Below, piece by piece: positions 35,582-44,372 of a stretch of 63,407 nt of DNA; positions within the stretch are counted from its first letter, which is position 1, and every line of letters begins with the position of its first letter. The notes under the pieces were generated by a model that saw only the letters and a list, made by a program, of their open reading frames with translations, had not been told where the DNA came from and made no database searches. The stretch is from Frankiales bacterium. GTDB lineage: Bacteria > Actinomycetota > Actinomycetes > Mycobacteriales > SCTD01. The position numbers and the translations under genes are program-made. The stretch covers positions 1-63,407 of the forward strand of contig JAOPWV010000200.1 in the NCBI GenBank assembly GCA_025965475.1, read 5' to 3'.

Positions 35582-37104
35582 CCGAGGGCCCGCGAGCGGT
35601 ATCCCCGGGCGGGGCCGAGGATGCGCTCGGCGGCCAGCCGGCCGCTCACCAGCACCATCGGGACCCCGACCCCGGGCTGCGTCCCGGAGCCCGCGAACAC
35701 CACGCCGTCGACCTTGGGGGCGAGGTTGGCCGGCCGGAACGGGCCGGTCTGGAAGAACGAGTGGGCGCTCGCGAACGGCGCGCCGCGCTCCATGCCCCGC
35801 CGCTGCCAGTCCGCCGGGGTGGTCACGTCCTCCACCTCGATGGCGTCGCCGAACCCGACGTACCCGAGCTGCTCGAGGCGCGCAACGACCTCGTCGCGGT
35901 AGCGCGGACCGATGACGTCCCAGTCGATGCCGGCATCGAGGTTGGGCGTCGGGAACAGCACGTAGTAGCTGTGCCGGCCGTCCGGCGCCAGCGACGGGTC
36001 GGAGTGGGTCGGGTTGGTGACGAGCACCGACGGGTCCGCCATCAGCTGCCGGCGGTCGATGAGGTCGGTGAACACCTCCCGCCAGGCGCGACCGAAGTGG
36101 ATGTTGTGGTGCGCGGTCTTCGTGTACCCCTGGGTCGAACCGGCGAGCAGCAGGAAGCAGGACGGCGAGTAGCCCAGCCGCTTCACGCGCCGGGGCGTGG
36201 CCGCCGGCGGCAGCAGCTCCCGGTAGGCGACGGGCAGGTCGGGGGTGAGGACCACGACGTCCGCCGGGATCCGCTCGCCGTCGGCCGTCTCCACACCGAC
36301 CGCGCGGCCGTGCTCGACGAGCACCCGGCTGACCTCGGTGGAGTACCGCAGCTGCACGCCGTGCTTCTCGGCCGCTCCGGCCAGCGCCCGGGGGACGGCA
36401 TGCATCCCGCCCTTCGGGAAGTAGACGCCCGCAACCGAGTCCATGTAGGCGATCACGGCGTAGATCGCGAGGGCGTCGTACGGCGACAGGCCGGCGTACA
36501 TCGACTGGAACGACAGCACCCGCTGGGTGCGCGGATCCTTCAGGTACTGGCCGACCTTGGGGGCGAGCCGGCGGAACCCGCCGAGGGCGGCCAGGCGGGC
36601 CAGGTCGGGCCGGACCAGGTCGAGTGGCGAGTCGATGTTCCGGTCGATGAAGCTCTTCATCTCGTAGCGGTACAGCTGCGAGACGAACGCGACGTAGCGC
36701 CGGTAGCCAGCCGCCTCGGCAGGACCGCACACCCGCTCGACCTCGGCCTCCATCGCCGCCGCGTCCGCCTTCACGTCGAGCCTCGAACCGTCGGGGTAGT
36801 AGGCCCGGTAGAGCGGGTCGATCGGGGTCAGCTCGAGCCAGTCCTCGAGCTTCTCGCCGACACAGTCGAGCGCGTCCGCGATCAGGTCGGGCATGGTCAG
36901 GACCGTCGGCCCGGTGTCGAAGCGGTAGCTGCCGCCGGCCGGTGAGGCGACCTCCAGCAGCCCGGCCCGCCCGCCTGGCACGTCCTCACGCTCCACGACC
37001 GTCACCTCACGGCCCGCGCCGGCCAGCCGCAGGGCGGCCGACAGCCCGGCAAGGCCGGCACCGACGACGACCACGCGGTCGGTCCTGCCGGTCACCGTCT
37101 TCAC
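35578..37104 (-). CDS. crtI: Phytoene desaturase
   Basis: The 508-residue FAD enzyme has VVVGAGLAGLSAALRLAGAG (Rossmann dinucleotide loop, residues 12-31), FDTGPTVLTMP, PKGGMHAVPRAL, and the C-terminal bacterial-type signature FAGSGTQPGVGVPMVLVSG. It should convert phytoene to lycopene. GTG start with TACCCT 7 bases upstream, so probably leaderless and the head of the crtI operon. Its stop overlaps the mannosyltransferase start. Confidence 0.93.
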   Translation of the reverse strand: MKTVTGRTDRVVVVGAGLAGLSAALRLAGAGREVTVVEREDVPGGRAGLLEVASPAGGSYRFDTGPTVLTMPDLIADALDCVGEKLEDWLELTPIDPLYRAYYPDGSRLDVKADAAAMEAEVERVCGPAEAAGYRRYVAFVSQLYRYEMKSFIDRNIDSPLDLVRPDLARLAALGGFRRLAPKVGQYLKDPRTQRVLSFQSMYAGLSPYDALAIYAVIAYMDSVAGVYFPKGGMHAVPRALAGAAEKHGVQLRYSTEVSRVLVEHGRAVGVETADGERIPADVVVLTPDLPVAYRELLPPAATPRRVKRLGYSPSCFLLLAGSTQGYTKTAHHNIHFGRAWREVFTDLIDRRQLMADPSVLVTNPTHSDPSLAPDGRHSYYVLFPTPNLDAGIDWDVIGPRYRDEVVARLEQLGYVGFGDAIEVEDVTTPADWQRRGMERGAPFASAHSFFQTGPFRPANLAPKVDGVVFAGSGTQPGVGVPMVLVSGRLAAERILGPARGYRSRALG

Positions 37105-37111
37105 ACCCGCG

Positions 37112-37117
37112 AGGGTA
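37112..37117 (-). promoter_or_regulatory. Putative -10 box of the crtI operon
   Basis: Minus-strand TACCCT, 7 bases before GTG 37104, no Shine-Dalgarno. Confidence 0.5.
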
Positions 37118-37179
37118 GGGGAGCGCGGCCACCCACGCCGGGTCGCGGCAGCCGGCCGCCCGCGAACGGCCGGCGTGGG

Positions 37180-38178
37180 TCAGACGCGGGTGAGGATCTC
37201 CGCGCCGTCCTCGGTCACGACGAGGGTGTGCTCGAACTGCGCCGTCCGCGAGCGGTCCCGGGTGACCGCCGTCCAGCCGTCGTCCCACATCTCGTGGTGC
37301 CAGTCGCCGAGGGTGATCATCGGCTCGATGGTGAACGTCATCCCGGGCAACAGTTCCTGCCGGGCCTGCGGGTTGTCGTAGTGGTACACCTGCGGATCGC
37401 TGTGGAACGACCGGCCGATCCCGTGCCCGACGAACGCGCGGACGACGCCGTAGCCGTGCGCCTCAGCGTGCGCCTGGATGGCCCGCCCGATGTCGCGGAC
37501 CGTGTTGCCTGGCTTGACCGCGGCGATGCCCAGGTCGAGGCACTCGCGGGTCACGTTGACCAGCCGGCGCGTCTCGGGGTCGACGTCCCCGACCAGGAAG
37601 GTCGCGTTGGTGTCGCCGTGCACGCCGTCGAGGAAGATCGTGACGTCGCAGTTCACGATGTCGCCGTCCTTGAGCACGGTCGAGTCGGGGAACCCGTGGC
37701 AGATCACCTCGTTGACCGAGGTGCACAGCGACTTCGGGAAGCCGTTGTAGCCCAGCGGCGACGGGTAGCCGCCGCGCTTGATGCACTCCTCGTGCGCGAT
37801 GGCGTCGAGCTCGTCGGTCGTGATCCCCGGGCGGACGGCGGCGCCGACGGCAGCCAGGACCTCGGCCGCGGCCCGGCCGGCCTTGCGCATCAGCTCGATC
37901 GTCTCCGGGTCCTTCGGCCGCGAGGACTCGCGGTCCTTGGGCCGGCCGTGCTTGTCCAGCGCGTACGACGGGCGCGGGATGTGCGCGGGTACCTCGCGGG
38001 GTGGCGAGAGCTTGCCGGGCCGGACGTACCTGGCCGCCTCCGCGTCCTCGGCCGCCTTGCGGGCCTGCTCGGCCGCGGCGCGCTCCGGGTCCAGGTCGGC
38101 GATCCGGTGGCAGCGCTTGTAGCGGCGGCCACTGCCACACCAGCAGGGGTCGTTGGCGGCGAGGGTCGGGGTCGTCAT
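37180..38178 (-). CDS. map: Type I methionine aminopeptidase with N-terminal SEC-C zinc motif
   Basis: The 332-residue enzyme removes N-terminal Met. An N-terminal SEC-C motif ([13 protein letters not shown], about residues 12-24) may dock it to the ribosome, as reported for long actinobacterial MetAPs. The pita-bread domain supplies the metal ligands in [34 protein letters not shown] and [15 protein letters not shown] box lies 7 bases before the ATG. A second MetAP is probably elsewhere in the genome. Confidence 0.94.
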   Translation of the reverse strand: MTTPTLAANDPCWCGSGRRYKRCHRIADLDPERAAAEQARKAAEDAEAARYVRPGKLSPPREVPAHIPRPSYALDKHGRPKDRESSRPKDPETIELMRKAGRAAAEVLAAVGAAVRPGITTDELDAIAHEECIKRGGYPSPLGYNGFPKSLCTSVNEVICHGFPDSTVLKDGDIVNCDVTIFLDGVHGDTNATFLVGDVDPETRRLVNVTRECLDLGIAAVKPGNTVRDIGRAIQAHAEAHGYGVVRAFVGHGIGRSFHSDPQVYHYDNPQARQELLPGMTFTIEPMITLGDWHHEMWDDGWTAVTRDRSRTAQFEHTLVVTEDGAEILTRV

Positions 38179-38185
38179 CCCACCA

Positions 38186-38191
38186 AGGTTA
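38186..38191 (-). promoter_or_regulatory. Putative -10 box of map
   Basis: Minus-strand TAACCT, 7 bases before ATG 38178. Confidence 0.5.
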
Positions 38192-38202
38192 CGACCGCGC
38201 CG

Positions 38203-39273
38203 TCAGAGGGCCCGGTCGGTCGCCGCGACGGCGAGTTGTTCGAGCACCTCCCGCGCCTCGTCGTCGACGGGCGCCGCGTGCAGCGCGGTCAGCGCGTCGT
38301 CCATCAGTCGGGAGATCAGCGTCTCGACCCGGGCGAGGGCGCCGGTCTCACAGATGATCCCGCGCAGTTCCGCGACGCCCTGTTCGGACAGCTCGGGGTC
38401 GCCGAGGTGGCGTCGTACGACGGCCGCCTGCGCCGGGCGGGCCGCATCCAGGGTCATCGCGATCAGCGCCGTCCGCTTGCCCTCGCGCAGGTCGTCGCCG
38501 GCCGGCTTCCCGGTCTCGGACGGGTCCCCGAACACCCCGAGCACGTCGTCCCGGAGCTGGAAGGCCTCGCCGAGGGGCAGCCCGTAGCCGGAGTAGCCGT
38601 CCCGCACCTCCTGCCCGGCGCCGGCGAGGGCCGCGCCGAGGTGCAGCGGCCGCTCGATCGTGTATTTCGCCGCCTTGAACCGGGCGACCCGTAGCGCGCT
38701 GTCCACGGTGCCGTCGCCGCTGGACTGCTCGACGAGGTCGAGGTACTGGCCGGCCATCACCTCGACCCGCATCTCGTCGTAGACCGGCTGGCCGCGCAGC
38801 AGCGCGTCCGGCGCCATGCCGGACGTGTTGAGCATCTCGTCGGCCCAGATCAGGCAGAGGTCGCCCAGCAGGATCGCCGCGGAGACGCCGAACCCGTCGG
38901 CCGACCCGAGCCAGCCCTCACGCTGGTGCACGCCGGCGAACCGGCGGTGGATCGCGGGCTGGCCGCGCCGGGTGTCGCTGCCGTCCATGACGTCGTCGTG
39001 GATGAGGGCGCAGGCCTGCAGCAACTCGAGGCAGGCGGCCGCCGTGACGACCGCCTCGCTGTCGGTGCCGCCCGCTCCGCGCCAGCCCCAGTAGCAGAAC
39101 GCCGGCCGCAGCCGCTTGCCGCCGGTGAGCAGGAACGAGTCGATGGCGTCGTGGACGGGGCCGAGTGACGGGCTGATCGCGTCCAGCCGGGCGGCCTGCC
39201 CGGACAGGAAGGCGGACAGTGCCTTTGCGACCCGCGCGCGCAGGTCGTCCCGGTCGAGCGGCGCGGGGCTCAT
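38203..39273 (-). CDS. idsA: Polyprenyl (geranylgeranyl) diphosphate synthase
   Basis: The 356-residue trans-prenyltransferase has GGKRLRP, the first Asp-rich motif ALIHDDVMDGSDTRRG and the second FQLRDDVLGVFGD. It should make GGPP, the carotenoid precursor, and in this position matches Rv2173 (IdsA2). I saw no separate crtE, so it probably feeds CrtB. ATG 39273 is chosen with TACCCT 8 bases upstream. Chain length is not certain. Confidence 0.9.
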   Translation of the reverse strand: MSPAPLDRDDLRARVAKALSAFLSGQAARLDAISPSLGPVHDAIDSFLLTGGKRLRPAFCYWGWRGAGGTDSEAVVTAAACLELLQACALIHDDVMDGSDTRRGQPAIHRRFAGVHQREGWLGSADGFGVSAAILLGDLCLIWADEMLNTSGMAPDALLRGQPVYDEMRVEVMAGQYLDLVEQSSGDGTVDSALRVARFKAAKYTIERPLHLGAALAGAGQEVRDGYSGYGLPLGEAFQLRDDVLGVFGDPSETGKPAGDDLREGKRTALIAMTLDAARPAQAAVVRRHLGDPELSEQGVAELRGIICETGALARVETLISRLMDDALTALHAAPVDDEAREVLEQLAVAATDRAL

Positions 39274-39281
39274 GGTGCGGA

Positions 39282-39309
39282 AGGGTAGCCCCGGCCCGCC
39301 CGCTAGCCT
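39282..39309. promoter_or_regulatory. Back-to-back -10 boxes of idsA and metF
   Basis: TACCCT on the minus strand (39282-39287, 8 bases before the idsA ATG) and TAGCCT on the plus strand (39304-39309, 6 bases before the metF ATG) lie within a 42-base gap. The two promoters must overlap. Confidence 0.5.
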
Positions 39310-39315
39310 GCCGGC

Positions 39316-40224
39316 ATGGCCAGCCGTTCGATCCGCGACATCCTCAGCACGGAGGGGCCGACCTTCTCGTTCGAGTTCTTCCCCCCGAAGACCGACGAGG
39401 GGGAGCGGCAGCTCTGGCAGGCGATCCGGGAGCTCGAGCCGCTGCGGCCCGGGTTCGTGTCGGTGACCTACGGCGCGGGCGGCTCGACACGGGACCGCAC
39501 GGTCCGGGTGACCGAGCGGATCGCGACGGAGACGACGCTGACCCCGCTCGCCCACCTGACCGCGGTCAACCACTCGGTCGCCGAGCTGCGCAAGGTCGTC
39601 GGGCAGTACGCCGACGCCGGCGTCCGCAACGTGCTGGCCCTTCGGGGCGACATGCCCGGCGGCCCGCAGATCGCGTGGGAGAAGCACCCCGAGGGGATCG
39701 AGTACGCCGAGGAGCTCGTGCGACTGGTGAAGGGCCTCGGCGACTTCACGGTCGGCGTCGCCGCCTTCCCCGAGCGGCATCCGGCCTCCGCCGACTTCGA
39801 GAGCGACGTGCGCCACCTCGTTGCCAAGTGCCAGGCCGGCGCGGACTTCGCCGTCACCCAGTTCTTCTTCGACGCCGAGGACTACTTCCGGCTCGTCGAC
39901 GCCCTCGACTACCGGGGCTGCACGACCCCGATCATCCCCGGCGTCATGCCGGTCACCAACGTCTCGCAGATCGAGCGGATGGCCGAGATGTCCGGCGCCG
40001 CCTTCCCGTCCGCGCTGGCCCGACGGCTGCACGCCGTCGAGCACGACCCCGCCGCGGTGCGCGGGATCGGAGTAGAGGTGGCCAGCGAGCTGTGCGAGCG
40101 GCTGCTGCAGGGCGGCGCCCCTGGCGTGCACTTCTACACGCTGAACCGTTCGACCGCCACGAGGGAGATCTGGGCCCGGCTCGGACTCACGACCGCCACC
40201 AGCGCCACGGTCGGAACTCCGTAG
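39316..40224 (+). CDS. metF: 5,10-methylenetetrahydrofolate reductase
   Basis: The 302-residue FAD barrel enzyme makes 5-methyl-tetrahydrofolate for methionine synthesis. [14 protein letters not shown] (catalytic Glu), [30 protein letters not shown], and [12 protein letters not shown] are in family order. It is the canonical length, unlike the divergent mycobacterial gene at the same place. Probably leaderless. Confidence 0.94.
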   Translation: MASRSIRDILSTEGPTFSFEFFPPKTDEGERQLWQAIRELEPLRPGFVSVTYGAGGSTRDRTVRVTERIATETTLTPLAHLTAVNHSVAELRKVVGQYADAGVRNVLALRGDMPGGPQIAWEKHPEGIEYAEELVRLVKGLGDFTVGVAAFPERHPASADFESDVRHLVAKCQAGADFAVTQFFFDAEDYFRLVDALDYRGCTTPIIPGVMPVTNVSQIERMAEMSGAAFPSALARRLHAVEHDPAAVRGIGVEVASELCERLLQGGAPGVHFYTLNRSTATREIWARLGLTTATSATVGTP

Positions 40225-40275
40225 GAAGAACTCCGTAGCAACTGCGCGAACCGAAGACGCACGCGCTGCGTCCCA

Positions 40276-40301
40276 CCTCCATCAGACCCGCTCGATGGAG
40301 G
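40276..40301 (+). promoter_or_regulatory. Hairpin that covers the Shine-Dalgarno of the SIMPL gene
   Basis: CCTCCATC (40276-40283) and GATGGAGG (40294-40301) form a perfect 8-base stem with a 10-base loop. The right arm contains GGAGG, the ribosome binding site of the ATG at 40308. Upstream, GAACTCCGTAG is duplicated 3 bases apart around the metF stop. Confidence 0.5.
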
Positions 40302-40307
40302 CCTCTC

Positions 40308-41045
40308 ATGCGTCGCACCGCTCTGCTCGCCGTACCGCTCCTGGCGCTCGCCGTCACGGGCGCCTACCTCGTCGGCAGCGTCCACTCACCGGCGGTTGCC
40401 GCCGCCGCGTCAGGCGACGTCGACCCCGCGACACAGGGCATCGTCGTGGCCGGTCTCGGCAAGGTCAGCGGCACCCCTGACGTGCTGCGTATGCAGATCG
40501 GGGTCGAGGTGCGCCGGATCGACGTGTCGACCGCTCTGCGGGACGCGAACGCCCTGCAGACCCGGGTGCGCGACACCCTGCGCCGCGACGGGGTCGACCC
40601 CAAGGACATGCAGACCTCGGACGTCTCGATCTACCCCTCGTTCGACACCAAGGGCAAGCCGGACGGCTACGTCGTGTCCGAGCGGTTGACCGTCAAGCTG
40701 CGCGACCTCGCCAGGGCAGGCAGCATCATCGGCGAGGCCCTTGCGGCCGGCGGCAGCCCGGCGCGGCTGCAGGCCGTGTCGTTCGACCTGGAGGACGACG
40801 CGGCCCTGCTGCAGAAGGCCCGCGATGCGGCATACGCGGACGCGAAGCAGAAGGCTCAGCGCTACGCGGACCTGTCCGGTCGCGCGCTCGGTCAGGTCGA
40901 GCTGGTCAGCGAGGAGCTGCCCGGCGAGCTGCCGGTGCCCTACGCCACCCCGTCCGGCGACGCCGCGAAGAGCTCCGCGGTGCCGATCGAGCCGGGCCGG
41001 TCGCAGGTCAGCGTCGCCGTCACGGTGCGCTGGTCGCTGCGCTGA
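40308..41045 (+). CDS. Secreted SIMPL (DUF541) domain protein
   Basis: The 245-residue protein has a signal peptide (MRRTALLAVPLLALAVTGAYLVG with an AxA-like cleavage region) and a SIMPL domain: VVAGLGKVSGTPDVLRMQIGV, the YPSFDTKGKPDGYVVSE block, and the helix ARDAAYADAKQKAQRYADLSGR. The family is periplasmic or surface located with poorly known function, linked to oxidative stress in E. coli YggE. A Shine-Dalgarno GGAGG is present but folded into a hairpin. Confidence 0.88.
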   Translation: MRRTALLAVPLLALAVTGAYLVGSVHSPAVAAAASGDVDPATQGIVVAGLGKVSGTPDVLRMQIGVEVRRIDVSTALRDANALQTRVRDTLRRDGVDPKDMQTSDVSIYPSFDTKGKPDGYVVSERLTVKLRDLARAGSIIGEALAAGGSPARLQAVSFDLEDDAALLQKARDAAYADAKQKAQRYADLSGRALGQVELVSEELPGELPVPYATPSGDAAKSSAVPIEPGRSQVSVAVTVRWSLR

Positions 41046-41057
41046 CCGCTCCCGCCG

Positions 41058-41063
41058 TACCGT
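41058..41063 (+). promoter_or_regulatory. Putative -10 box for a transcript starting at the 10-codon upstream ORF
   Basis: TACCGT lies 6 bases before ATG 41070, the same spacing as the other leaderless promoters. Confidence 0.4.
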
Positions 41064-41069
41064 GATGGC

Positions 41070-41102
41070 ATGCGCCCGCACCGCCTCCCCACCTCGGCAT
41101 GA
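41070..41102 (+). CDS. Candidate 10-codon leaderless upstream ORF coupled to the CDP-alcohol transferase gene
   Basis: ATG 41070 begins MRPHRLPTSA and stops at TGA 41100-41102, which overlaps the ATG of the next gene (ATGA). With the -10 box 6 bases upstream, ribosomes would load on this mini-ORF and reinitiate at 41099, where no good Shine-Dalgarno exists. The peptide itself need not have a function. Confidence 0.4.
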   Translation: MRPHRLPTSA

Positions 41103-41863
41103 CCGGGCTGATCCTGCTCGCGCTGACGGGCGTCGCGGTGGTCGTCCTGCTGGTGACCACCGCGCGGCCGCCGGCCGTCGCGCCGACGGACCGGGCGGCG
41201 TACTTCGACCGCTGGCAGGTGCTGCACGGTGGCTACGACCCGCGGACGGGGAGTGTCCCGCTGCGCGGGTGGCTGACGCTGGTGCACGGTCTGGCCCGCC
41301 CGCTGGCCCGCGCCGGGGTGCAGCCGGACGCCGTGACGATCTCGTCGATCTGGGTGGCGGGGCTGGTGCTCGTGCTCTGCGACGCCGGCGGGCACTGGTG
41401 GGTCCTGGCCGGCCTGGGGATGGTCGCCGGCGGGTTGTGCGACACCCTCGACGGCTGCCTGGCCGTCCTGCAGAACCGCACCACGCGCTGGGGGTACGTC
41501 CTCGACAGTGTCGTGGACCGGATCAACGACACGCTCTACCTGGTCGCGCTCGTGCTGGTCGGCTGTCCGGGGTGGCTGGCGGTCGCGTGCGGCTTCGGGT
41601 TCTTCCTGCTGGAGTACCTGCGGGCGCGGGCGGGCAACGCCGGCGGTGACGAGGTCGGCCTGATCACGATGGCTGAGCGGCCGACCCGGGTCATCGTGCT
41701 GTCGCTGTCGGTCCTGCTGAGCGGGGTGTTCCCCTCGCTGTGTCTCGTGCTGTCCGCTCTCGGGCCCGCGGTCCTGCTGATCATGACGGCCGTGTCGGTG
41801 GTGCAGCTCGGCCTGACGGTCCGCCGCCAGCTGGCGGCGCTCCCGTCCGACCGGCCGCGCTAG
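41099..41863 (+). CDS. CDP-alcohol phosphatidyltransferase family membrane protein, variant active-site motif
   Basis: The 254-residue protein has about six membrane helices and the family motif: DTLDG then CLA, eight residues, G, three, D, three, D (around residues 114-140). The usual AR of the motif is AV here, so the conserved Arg is missing while all four Asp are kept. It should join a CDP-activated lipid to an alcohol, but the substitution makes activity uncertain. Stops with a CTAG shared with the convergent crtD-like gene. Confidence 0.8.
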   Translation: MTGLILLALTGVAVVVLLVTTARPPAVAPTDRAAYFDRWQVLHGGYDPRTGSVPLRGWLTLVHGLARPLARAGVQPDAVTISSIWVAGLVLVLCDAGGHWWVLAGLGMVAGGLCDTLDGCLAVLQNRTTRWGYVLDSVVDRINDTLYLVALVLVGCPGWLAVACGFGFFLLEYLRARAGNAGGDEVGLITMAERPTRVIVLSLSVLLSGVFPSLCLVLSALGPAVLLIMTAVSVVQLGLTVRRQLAALPSDRPR

Positions 41864-43335
41864 GCAGGTCCGACGAGGCCGGCGACGATCCGGGCGGACA
41901 GCGCGACCAGCGGCAGACCGCCGCCGGGGTGCGCGGAGCCGCCCACGAGGAACAGGCCCGGCACCGGCGACCGGTTCGCCGGGCGCAGGAAGGCGGCGGC
42001 GGCCCCGTTGCTCGACGTCCCGTAGATGGCGCCCCCGACCGCGCCGGTGCGCTCCTCGAGGTCGGCCGGGTCGACGACCTGCGACCACAGGACCCGGTCG
42101 CGGACCGGCAGGCCGCGTGCGGCGAGCAGGTCGAGCAGCCGGTCGGCGTACTGCTCCGACCGGCCCGGCGCCCGCCAGTCGAGCGCGCCGGGGCCGGTCC
42201 CGTGCCGCGGGGCGTTCGCCAACACGAACCAGGCCTCGTGGCCTTCGGGGTGCAGCGTCTCGTCGGCCGGAGCGCTGACGTAGAGCGCCGGGTCCGGGAC
42301 CGGCTGCGCGGCCGGCCCGAACACCGCGTCGAACTCGGCGTCATAGTCGGCGGGGAACAGCACGGTGTGGTGGCCCAGCTCCTGAGTGCGCCCGCGGACG
42401 GCCAGCAGCAGCGCGAACCCGCTCAGCGACGGGGTCGCACGGGCCAGCCGCCGCGCCGCCGCGGGCGCCTGCACCAGCTGGCCGTAGACGGTCGCCGCAT
42501 CGGCGTTGGCCACCACGACGTCGGCCGCGAGCCGGGTGCCGTCGGCGAGCCGTACGCCGTCCACCCGGCCGCCCGCGGTCTCGATCCCCGTGACCCGCGC
42601 GCCGAGCACCACGCTCGCCCCGCGTTCGAGGGCCCGCTCGTGGACCGCCTCGCCGAGCCGGTGCAGCCCGCCCTCGACGTACCAGCCGCCGAACGCCTGC
42701 TCGGCGTACGGCACGACGACCAGCGCCGCCGGCGCCCGGCGCGGGTCGGAACCGGTGTAGGTGGCGTAGCGGTCGAGGAAGGTGCGCAGCCGTGGGTCGC
42801 GTAGGAAGCGCCGGCCGAGGGCTCGCAGCGAACGACCGGGCGCGATCGCCGCGATGTCCCGCGGCTGGCGCAGCGCCAGCCGGGCCATCGTGCGCGCGCC
42901 GTCGAGCGGTGCCTCCAGGAACGGCTGCCGGCTCGCCTGCCAGACCCTGGCAGCATGCACCATGAGGCGCCGCCAGTCGGCGCCGTTGCCCTCGCCGAGC
43001 GCGGCGTCCAGCCGGTCGCAGAACCGGTCGAGGTCGCTCGTCGCGTCGAAGGTCGTGCCGTCGGCGAACCGGTAGCGGGCCAGCGGTTCGAGCGGCGTCA
43101 GCTGCAGGTCGTCCGGCCAGCCGCCCGTGTCCTCGAACAGCTCGTGGAACACCTGGGGCATCGTCAGCAGCGACGGCCCGGTGTCGAACCGGAAGCCGTC
43201 CCGGGAGTACCGGCCGAGCTTGCCGCCGACGGTCTGCTGGGCCTCGCAGACCGTGACCCGGTGCCCGAGCGCGGCAAGTCGAGCGGACGCGGTCAGGCCG
43301 CCGACGCCCGCACCGATCACCACCACCCGGCTCAC
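41860..43335 (-). CDS. crtD: Carotenoid desaturase, CrtD-like (predicted 3',4'-desaturase)
   Basis: The 491-residue FAD enzyme of the CrtI/CrtD family has VVVIGAGVGGLTASARLAALG, EAQQTVGGKLG, RFDTGPSLLTMP and the C-terminal FLVGGSAHPGGGLPLVALS. Because a complete crtI exists elsewhere and this gene is translationally coupled to cruG and cruF, a C-3',4' desaturase acting on a 1'-hydroxylated psi end is the best reading. A second phytoene/lycopene desaturase is the alternative. GTG 43335 overlaps the cruG stop. Confidence 0.78.
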   Translation of the reverse strand: MSRVVVIGAGVGGLTASARLAALGHRVTVCEAQQTVGGKLGRYSRDGFRFDTGPSLLTMPQVFHELFEDTGGWPDDLQLTPLEPLARYRFADGTTFDATSDLDRFCDRLDAALGEGNGADWRRLMVHAARVWQASRQPFLEAPLDGARTMARLALRQPRDIAAIAPGRSLRALGRRFLRDPRLRTFLDRYATYTGSDPRRAPAALVVVPYAEQAFGGWYVEGGLHRLGEAVHERALERGASVVLGARVTGIETAGGRVDGVRLADGTRLAADVVVANADAATVYGQLVQAPAAARRLARATPSLSGFALLLAVRGRTQELGHHTVLFPADYDAEFDAVFGPAAQPVPDPALYVSAPADETLHPEGHEAWFVLANAPRHGTGPGALDWRAPGRSEQYADRLLDLLAARGLPVRDRVLWSQVVDPADLEERTGAVGGAIYGTSSNGAAAAFLRPANRSPVPGLFLVGGSAHPGGGLPLVALSARIVAGLVGPA

Positions 43336-44372
43336 AGGGCGCGCCCCTTCCAGGCCAGCGTCCCGCGCCGCCGGGCCAGGCGGGACCGGCCGGTCAGCCA
43401 GCACAGCGTGGCAACGCCGACCGGGTGGGTGAAGGCGTCGGGCCAGACCCTTCCACCGGTGCGCCGCGCTGTGATGACGCGCCCGAGAACCCCTGCTGCA
43501 TAAGCGATCCGGCCCGCCCGGGAGCCGCGCAGCCCCGCAACCGCGGGCGCGACGTACAGCAGTGCCAGCAATGCGGTCACAGGTGCGGGCACCGTCCAGG
43601 CCGACTTCGTGTAGCCGGCGACCAGCTCGTCCCAGCTGTCGTACATCCGGGTCGTCGCGAGGTCCGTCCCGTCGGCCACCCCACCGGTGCCACCGGCCCG
43701 CTTCACCGCGCGCAGCAGGGCGACGTCCTCGACGACCTCGTCGCGGACCGCGCCATGGCCGCCGGCGCGGTCGTACGCCTCGCGACGGACGGCCAGCAGT
43801 TGCCCGTTGGCTGCCGACAGCGACGGCCGCGGCGAGCGCTCGGCGAGTCGCAGCGGCAGGAAGGTGAGCCACGACCACTGCAGCAGCGGTTGCACGAGCC
43901 GGGTGGCACCGGGCGCGTCCTGGCGCGGGTACGGGGAGACGAGGTCGAGTTCGTCGAGCAGTCCGGCCGTGGCGGCGACCGCGTGCGGCGCGAGCAGGAC
44001 GTCCGCGTCGACGAACACGAGCACGTCGCCGCGCGCCGCGTCGGCGAGCTGCTGGCAGGCATGGGGCTTCCCGAGCCAGCCCGCCGGAAGGGGCCGCCCG
44101 GTGATCAGTCGCGCCCGCGGGTCGCCCGCGCAGACCCGGCGTACGACCTCCGCGGTGCCGTCGGTGGAACCGTCGTCGAGGACGAGCAGCTCGAGGAAGT
44201 CGTTGCGCAGCAGGGCTTCCAGGCAGGGCAGGACACGGTGCACCTCGTCCCGCACCGGCAGCAGCACCGAGACACGGCGCTCGGTGCCCGTCGCGCGGGG
44301 GATCCGCAGCAGGCGCGCATTGACCGCCGCGTGACCGGTCAGCGCCGCGACGCACAGCGCGAGCCACCTCAT
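43332..44372 (-). CDS. cruG: GT2 glycosyltransferase, CruG-like carotenoid glycosyltransferase
   Basis: The 346-residue membrane glycosyltransferase has a short N-terminal anchor, SVLLPVRDEVHRV, LVLDDGSTDGT, FVDADVLLAPH (DxD), and VVEDVALLRAVKRAG (ED acceptor motif), then two or three C-terminal hydrophobic helices. CruG-type enzymes glycosylate the hydroxyl made by CruF. It is locked by 4-base overlaps between cruF and crtD. Sugar donor unknown. Confidence 0.82.
   Translation of the reverse strand: MRWLALCVAALTGHAAVNARLLRIPRATGTERRVSVLLPVRDEVHRVLPCLEALLRNDFLELLVLDDGSTDGTAEVVRRVCAGDPRARLITGRPLPAGWLGKPHACQQLADAARGDVLVFVDADVLLAPHAVAATAGLLDELDLVSPYPRQDAPGATRLVQPLLQWSWLTFLPLRLAERSPRPSLSAANGQLLAVRREAYDRAGGHGAVRDEVVEDVALLRAVKRAGGTGGVADGTDLATTRMYDSWDELVAGYTKSAWTVPAPVTALLALLYVAPAVAGLRGSRAGRIAYAAGVLGRVITARRTGGRVWPDAFTHPVGVATLCWLTGRSRLARRRGTLAWKGRAL

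Noticed and set aside
39274-39315. Cobalamin or SAM riboswitch before metF
   Set aside because: The gap is 42 bases and carries two opposed -10 boxes, too short for a riboswitch.
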